DNA of 58,977 bases from Sphingomonas sp. (lineage in GTDB: Bacteria; Pseudomonadota; Alphaproteobacteria; Sphingomonadales; Sphingomonadaceae). The notes beneath the pieces are model-generated. The model saw only the letters and a program-made list of their open reading frames with translations, was not told the DNA's origin and made no database searches. Made by a program: the position numbers and the translations under genes. Every line of letters starts with the position of its first letter. Within the stretch, counting starts at the first letter, position 1. Of this stretch, positions 55,270-58,977 are shown piece by piece. Location of the stretch: contig NZ_JANYGG010000071.1 of NCBI RefSeq assembly GCF_025362505.1, positions 1-58,977 on the forward strand, read 5' to 3'.

Positions 55270-57138
55270 TCAGGCGGCCGCCTGTTCGAGCTGCTCGCTC
55301 GCCTCGATCCAGCGCGCTTCGGCGGCTTCGAGTTCGGCGGCAAGTTTGGCTCGGCGGCGGGAGAGTTCGGTCATCGGCAAGGCGGCGAGATCGGGTGACG
55401 CGCTCGACGGGTCGAACATCGCGCGGTCAAGGGCGGAGCATTCCGCCGCCAGTTTCGCGCTGGCCTTCTCGGCGTCGGTCGCCGCCTGCTTGAGCGCCTG
55501 GGCGTCCTCGCGAGCCTTCGCTGCGGCCTTCTTGTCGAGCTTGGCGGGCTTGGCCTTGGCCTCGCCCTTGGGCTGGTTCCGACCGAGCACGAAGTCGATA
55601 TAATCGTCGATCGACCCGGCATAATCCAGCGCCCGACCGTCCTCAACCAGCACCAGCCGATCGGCGGTCAGTTCGACCATGTGGCGATCGTGGCTGACGA
55701 GGATCACCGCCCCGTCATAGCCGTTCAACGCCTGGACCAGCGCTTCGCGACTGTCGACGTCGAGGTGGTTGGTCGGCTCGTCGAGGATTAGCAGGTGCGG
55801 CGCGTCGCGCGTGATCAGCGCCAGCGCCAGCCGCGCCCGCTCGCCGCCCGACAGCTTCGCCACCCGCGTCACCGCCTTGTCGCCCGAAAATCCGAACCGG
55901 CCGAGCTGCGCGCGCACCGCGCCGGGCGTCTTGCCCTTCATCATGCGCGTCATATGCTCGAGCGGCGTATCGTCGCCGTGCAGTTCCTCGACCTGATACT
56001 GGGTGAAATAACCCACCCGCATCTTGCCCGAGGCGTGCACCTCGCCCTCCATCGGCGCGAGCTGCGCCGCCAGAAGCCGGGCGAGCGTGGTCTTGCCGTT
56101 GCCATTGCGCCCCAACAGCGCGATGCGATCGTCGGGATCGATCCGCAGGTTGAGCTTGCGCAGGATCGGCGCGCCCTCGGTGTAGCCGACCGCCGCCATG
56201 TCGAGCGTGATCAACGGAGGTTTCAGCTCGGTCGGCGACGGGAAGTCGAAGCTGAGGCTCGGATCGTCGGCCATCGCCGCGATCGGCTGCATCTTGGCGA
56301 GCATCTTCGCGCGCGATTGGGCCTGCTTGGCGGTCGATGCGCGGGCCGAGTTGCGCGCGATATAATCCTGCAGCCGGGCGCGCTGGGCGTCCTGCGAGGC
56401 CTGCGCTGCGGCGATCTGCGCCATCCGCTCGGCACGTTGTCGCTCGAAGCTGTCATAGCCGCCGGCGTAAAGCGTGACCTTGCCGCCCTCGAGGTGGAGG
56501 ATCGTGTCGACGACATTGTTGAGCAGGTCGCGCTCGTGGCTAATCACCACCAGCGTGCCGGGGTAAGCCTTGAGGAAATTCTCGAGCCACAGCGTCGCCT
56601 CGAGGTCGAGGTGGTTCGACGGCTCGTCGAGCAACAGGATGTCGGGCTCGGAGAACAGCAGCGAGGCGAGCGCGACGCGCATCTTCCACCCGCCCGAATA
56701 GCTATCGAGCGGTTGGCCCTGCATTTCCTCATCGAACCCGAGCCCGAGCAGGATCCGCGCCGCGCGGGCGTCGGCGGTATAGGCGTCGATCGCCAGCAGC
56801 CGCTCATAGACATGGCCGAGCCGATCGGGATCGTGGCAGCTTTCGGCCTCGGCCATCAGCGCGGCGCGCTCGGTGTCGGCGGCCAGCACTGTCTCGAACG
56901 GCGTGCGCTCCCCCGACGGCGCGTCCTGCGCGATATAACCGAGGCGGGTCTTGCGCGGCATCTCGATCTCGCCCTCGTCGGGGTCGAGCTGGCCGATCAT
57001 GACCTTCATCAGGGTTGACTTGCCGGCACCGTTGCGGCCGATCAGCCCGACCCGCGCGCCCGGCGGTATCGGCGCGGTGGCGCGGTCGAGGATCGTGCGC
57101 CCGCCAAGGCGTACCGTGATTCCGTTGATATTGAGCAT
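55270..57138 (-). CDS. ABC-F family ATPase (ribosome-associated)
   Basis: The 622-residue protein has two ABC nucleotide-binding domains and no transmembrane segment. Walker A motifs are GRNGAGKST and GRNGNGKTT, signature motifs LDSYSGGWKMR and LSGGERARLA, Walker B LLLDEPSNHLDLEA and LILDEPTNHLDVDS, joined by the charged ABC-F linker (RARLQDYIARNSARAS-type helix). A Lys/Ala/Glu-rich C-terminal coiled coil (about 525-622) follows. ABC-F proteins act on ribosome states or antibiotic resistance; the order and C-terminal coiled coil favour the Uup/YheS type. It is convergent with the LacI gene, 12 nt apart. Confidence 0.92.
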   Translation of the reverse strand: MLNINGITVRLGGRTILDRATAPIPPGARVGLIGRNGAGKSTLMKVMIGQLDPDEGEIEMPRKTRLGYIAQDAPSGERTPFETVLAADTERAALMAEAESCHDPDRLGHVYERLLAIDAYTADARAARILLGLGFDEEMQGQPLDSYSGGWKMRVALASLLFSEPDILLLDEPSNHLDLEATLWLENFLKAYPGTLVVISHERDLLNNVVDTILHLEGGKVTLYAGGYDSFERQRAERMAQIAAAQASQDAQRARLQDYIARNSARASTAKQAQSRAKMLAKMQPIAAMADDPSLSFDFPSPTELKPPLITLDMAAVGYTEGAPILRKLNLRIDPDDRIALLGRNGNGKTTLARLLAAQLAPMEGEVHASGKMRVGYFTQYQVEELHGDDTPLEHMTRMMKGKTPGAVRAQLGRFGFSGDKAVTRVAKLSGGERARLALALITRDAPHLLILDEPTNHLDVDSREALVQALNGYDGAVILVSHDRHMVELTADRLVLVEDGRALDYAGSIDDYIDFVLGRNQPKGEAKAKPAKLDKKAAAKAREDAQALKQAATDAEKASAKLAAECSALDRAMFDPSSASPDLAALPMTELSRRRAKLAAELEAAEARWIEASEQLEQAAA

Positions 57139-57179
57139 GGCGCGTCCTTAACAGGGAAAGGCGACAAAGTTAAGGCGGT

Positions 57180-57420
57180 CTAATCGCGTCCCAGCGCCGC
57201 CCGCGCCGCCCGCCACTTTTCACCGAGCATGTCGTCAAGCCCGACCGGGTCGAACGGGTCGAGCCCCGATCCCGGGTAAAGACAATATTCGCCGAACAAC
57301 GGCTGGCCAGGAACGTCGTAAAAATCGACGCGGACAAAGTCGTGGCCCTGGCCAAGCGCTTTCGTTGGCGGGGCACAGCATCGCCCACAAAAACGGCGCA
57401 TCCGACGAAAAGGTTGCGAT
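57180..57420 (-). pseudogene. Remnant of a TupA-like ATP-grasp protein
   Basis: The minus strand encodes ALGQGHDFVRVDFYDVPG and FGEYCLYPGSGLDPFDP to a TAG stop, which is the C-terminal signature of TupA-like ATP-grasp proteins of surface-polysaccharide loci. The preceding family-like segment PFLWAMLCPANE is one base out of frame with it (near 57350), and the rest of the gene is absent because the APC permease occupies the DNA from 57421. It is therefore a 5'-truncated, frameshifted relic of about 75 codons. A new short function cannot be excluded but no start with a ribosome-binding site was seen. Confidence 0.65.
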
Positions 57421-58770
57421 TCAGGTGGCGATTTCGTGTCGACGGCGGCTCATGACGAGTCCGATCGGCAGCACGATCGCGATCGCCCCGATAATGAACA
57501 GCCCGCTTTTCGGGTCGGCGATCACAAAGCCGCTCAGCAGCCCGGCGTCGAGCACTATCGCGAGCGCCGGCAACCACGGATACAGCCGCGCACGCCACGG
57601 CCTGCCCAAGTCGGGCTGGTCGCGCCTGAGCTTGAACAGGGACAATTCCACGACCAGCGTCGGCACAATACCAAGCGCCGCCATGATCACGAACACCGTT
57701 TCGAAGCTTCCGGTGAAAACCAGCCCAAGCGCCGCGATGAAGGTCATCGCCAACGCAACCCAGGGCGACCCGCCACGATTGACCCGGCCGGCGACCGAAG
57801 GAAATAATCGGTCTTCGGCCAAAGCGTAAAGAACCCGCGATGCAACCATCACGCCGGCATTGCAGCAAGTGATCACGATCAACGCCGCGCCGGCCGCGAC
57901 CAGCTTGACCGCGTCGGGGCCGAGCAGCGGCGTCAGCGCATCGGCGATCGGCAGCTTGGACTGGCGAAGCTGGGCCAGGGTCAAGGCATGGTTCAGCGCG
58001 AAGGTGACGAGGATGAAGAGCAGGCCCGTCGTAATGATGGTGGTAAAAATAGCGCGCGGAATATTGCGCCCCGGATCGACGTCTTCACCGCCAAAATAGG
58101 CGCCATTGGGCCAGCCAGCGTAGGCACCGATGATCGTCTGGTAAGCGATCACCAACGCTGCGAAGCCAAATGGAGCGGTCGTCACCGCAGCCGACAAGTC
58201 TGACTTCGCCATCGGCGCCGCCGCGGGCACGGCGACGAAGATCAACGCGACGACGCCGAGCAGGAACAGTGTCTTGAGCGCGCTTCCGACCAGCTGCGAT
58301 CGCTCGCCCTCACGATCACCCGCGCGGGCACCGACGACAGCGGTCAGCACGGCTACCGCGATCCCCATCTTGTTGGTCGCGAGATCGGGAAAGATCAGCG
58401 CCAGGAATTCTCCGCCGAGCAGGGCCAGCGACGCGATGGAGGCGACGCTGCCCAGCCAGTCAGTCCACCCCACGAGTAGCCCGCCCGGCTCACCAAAAGC
58501 TTCGCGCGCTGGAATCATCTGCCCGCCCGACTTGGGCCACAGCGTCATCACCTCGCAGACGACATTTGCCTGGATCAGTGAGTGAATGCCGACCGCGATC
58601 CACAACAATAGGGCGATGCTCGTATCGGGCACCGCGTCGAGCACAGTCGCGGGCGTGCGCAATATGCCTCCGCCGATGACCGACCCAAGCCCGACCGCAA
58701 GCGCGAACGCCGGGCCGAGCACGCGCAGGAGATGCCCCGCCGGTTGCTGCCCCTGCCCCTGCCCCGCCAT
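57421..58770 (-). CDS. APC-family amino acid permease
   Basis: The 449-residue inner-membrane protein has about 12 transmembrane helices and the APC first-helix motif GLGSVIGGGILRTPA, with the WKSGGQ-like loop WPKSGGQMIPAREAFG after helix 2. Members exchange or import amino acids or amines; the substrate cannot be named. ATG 58770 lies inside an earlier open frame starting at TTG 58800; the ATG form starts with MAGQGQG. It diverges from the epimerase gene, and a decayed gene lies behind it. Confidence 0.87.
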   Translation of the reverse strand: MAGQGQGQQPAGHLLRVLGPAFALAVGLGSVIGGGILRTPATVLDAVPDTSIALLLWIAVGIHSLIQANVVCEVMTLWPKSGGQMIPAREAFGEPGGLLVGWTDWLGSVASIASLALLGGEFLALIFPDLATNKMGIAVAVLTAVVGARAGDREGERSQLVGSALKTLFLLGVVALIFVAVPAAAPMAKSDLSAAVTTAPFGFAALVIAYQTIIGAYAGWPNGAYFGGEDVDPGRNIPRAIFTTIITTGLLFILVTFALNHALTLAQLRQSKLPIADALTPLLGPDAVKLVAAGAALIVITCCNAGVMVASRVLYALAEDRLFPSVAGRVNRGGSPWVALAMTFIAALGLVFTGSFETVFVIMAALGIVPTLVVELSLFKLRRDQPDLGRPWRARLYPWLPALAIVLDAGLLSGFVIADPKSGLFIIGAIAIVLPIGLVMSRRRHEIAT

Positions 58771-58855
58771 CGCCGCTTGCCCCCCGCGCACTCGACCCAA
58801 GCTGCACGGCTATCCGACAATTGTCGAGCCGCCGGTCCGCCGCTAGGGAGCCGTC

Positions 58856-58977
58856 ATGAATGTCCTCGTTACCGGCGCCGCCGGCTTTATCGGCTCGTCC
58901 GTTACCCGCCGCCTGATGGAGCGCGGCGACCGCGTTGTCGGGATCGACAACCTCAGCGACTATTATTCGGTCCAGCT
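58856..58977 (+). CDS. NAD-dependent sugar-nucleotide epimerase, 5' part
   Basis: The window ends inside this gene; 40 residues are visible. They show the short-chain dehydrogenase dinucleotide motif [10 protein letters not shown] and the segment [13 protein letters not shown], which is the form found in UDP-glucuronate 4-epimerase and related extended-SDR enzymes. AGGGAG lies 6 nt before ATG 58856. It probably belongs to a surface-polysaccharide locus continuing to the right; the nearby TupA-like relic is in line with that. Confidence 0.85.
   Translation, partial: MNVLVTGAAGFIGSSVTRRLMERGDRVVGIDNLSDYYSVQ

Noticed and set aside
55271-55284. Perfect palindrome CAGGCGGCCGCCTG near the LacI/ABC-F junction
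   Set aside because: It encodes the final Ala codons of the ABC-F protein, has a zero-length loop and no T-run, so it is likely a composition effect.
57170-57868. 232-codon minus-strand frame across the gap and the permease end
   Set aside because: It overlaps the APC permease in another frame and shows no family features; only the short frame 57180-57401 resembles a known protein and is listed as a relic.

Overview
The window is high-GC DNA from an alphaproteobacterium, most likely a member of the Sphingomonadales. The reasons are a CckA-ChpT cell-cycle phosphorelay, a direct-repeat GTTC-N7-GTTC SOS box at recA, a CtrA-like TTAA-N7-TTAA site at the chemotaxis promoter, and a TonB-receptor locus carrying tryptophan-halogenase-like and SapC genes. 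The taxon below order level is an inference. Nearly all of the window is ordinary chromosomal backbone. No phage, IS element, CRISPR array or conjugation gene was seen.

Layout. (1) 1-7.6 kb, minus strand: chpT, then a chemotaxis operon cheA-cheW-cheY-cheB-cheR, an AmpD-like amidase, the RNase P RNA and a J-domain protein. (2) 7.7-14.1 kb: an RluA-family pseudouridine synthase, rpoH, an atypical EF-G-like protein, a HAD phosphatase and a dicarboxylate/amino-acid symporter. (3) 14.1-24.2 kb: recA with its SOS box, a Bcr-type MFS exporter, mscL, then a long minus-strand run dapA-smpB-DUF2062-M13 peptidase-cckA-single-domain receiver. (4) 24.2-33.4 kb: a soluble lytic transglycosylase coupled to a GreB-type factor, a ParA/ribbon-helix-helix/SPOR group, serB and miaA with overlapping 5' ends, and a ketol-acid-reductoisomerase homologue. 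(5) 33.5-41.3 kb: mutL, the rod-shape operon mreB-mreC-mreD-mrdA-rodA, and tRNA-Lys(CTT). (6) 41.3-55.3 kb: an accessory beta-glucan utilisation locus. (7) 55.3-59.0 kb: an ABC-F ATPase, the decayed tail of a TupA-like ATP-grasp gene, an APC permease and the start of a sugar-nucleotide epimerase.

Region 6 is the most interesting part. A GH3 glucosidase and an MFS transporter are read leftward. A TonB-dependent receptor, halogenase 1, SapC, a cupin/JmjC-like protein, halogenase 2, a secreted GH16 glucanase and a LacI regulator are read rightward, the last six with overlapping ends. LacI-type palindromes lie at the GH3 promoter, in the divergent intergenic region and inside the receptor promoter, so the locus looks like one self-contained regulon. 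The glycosidases and transporters suggest uptake and degradation of a beta-1,3-glucan. The two halogenases, SapC and cupin protein have no obvious role in sugar catabolism and form a candidate modification module tied to the receptor.

Other points of interest: an orphan ParA with a putative RHH partner flanked by two SPOR proteins; CheA lacking a P2 domain and ending in a degenerate receiver-like domain; an in-frame palindromic repeat in the mutL linker; a 33-bp duplication that created a 10-codon ORF in front of rodA; and an EF-G-like protein lacking the catalytic histidine.
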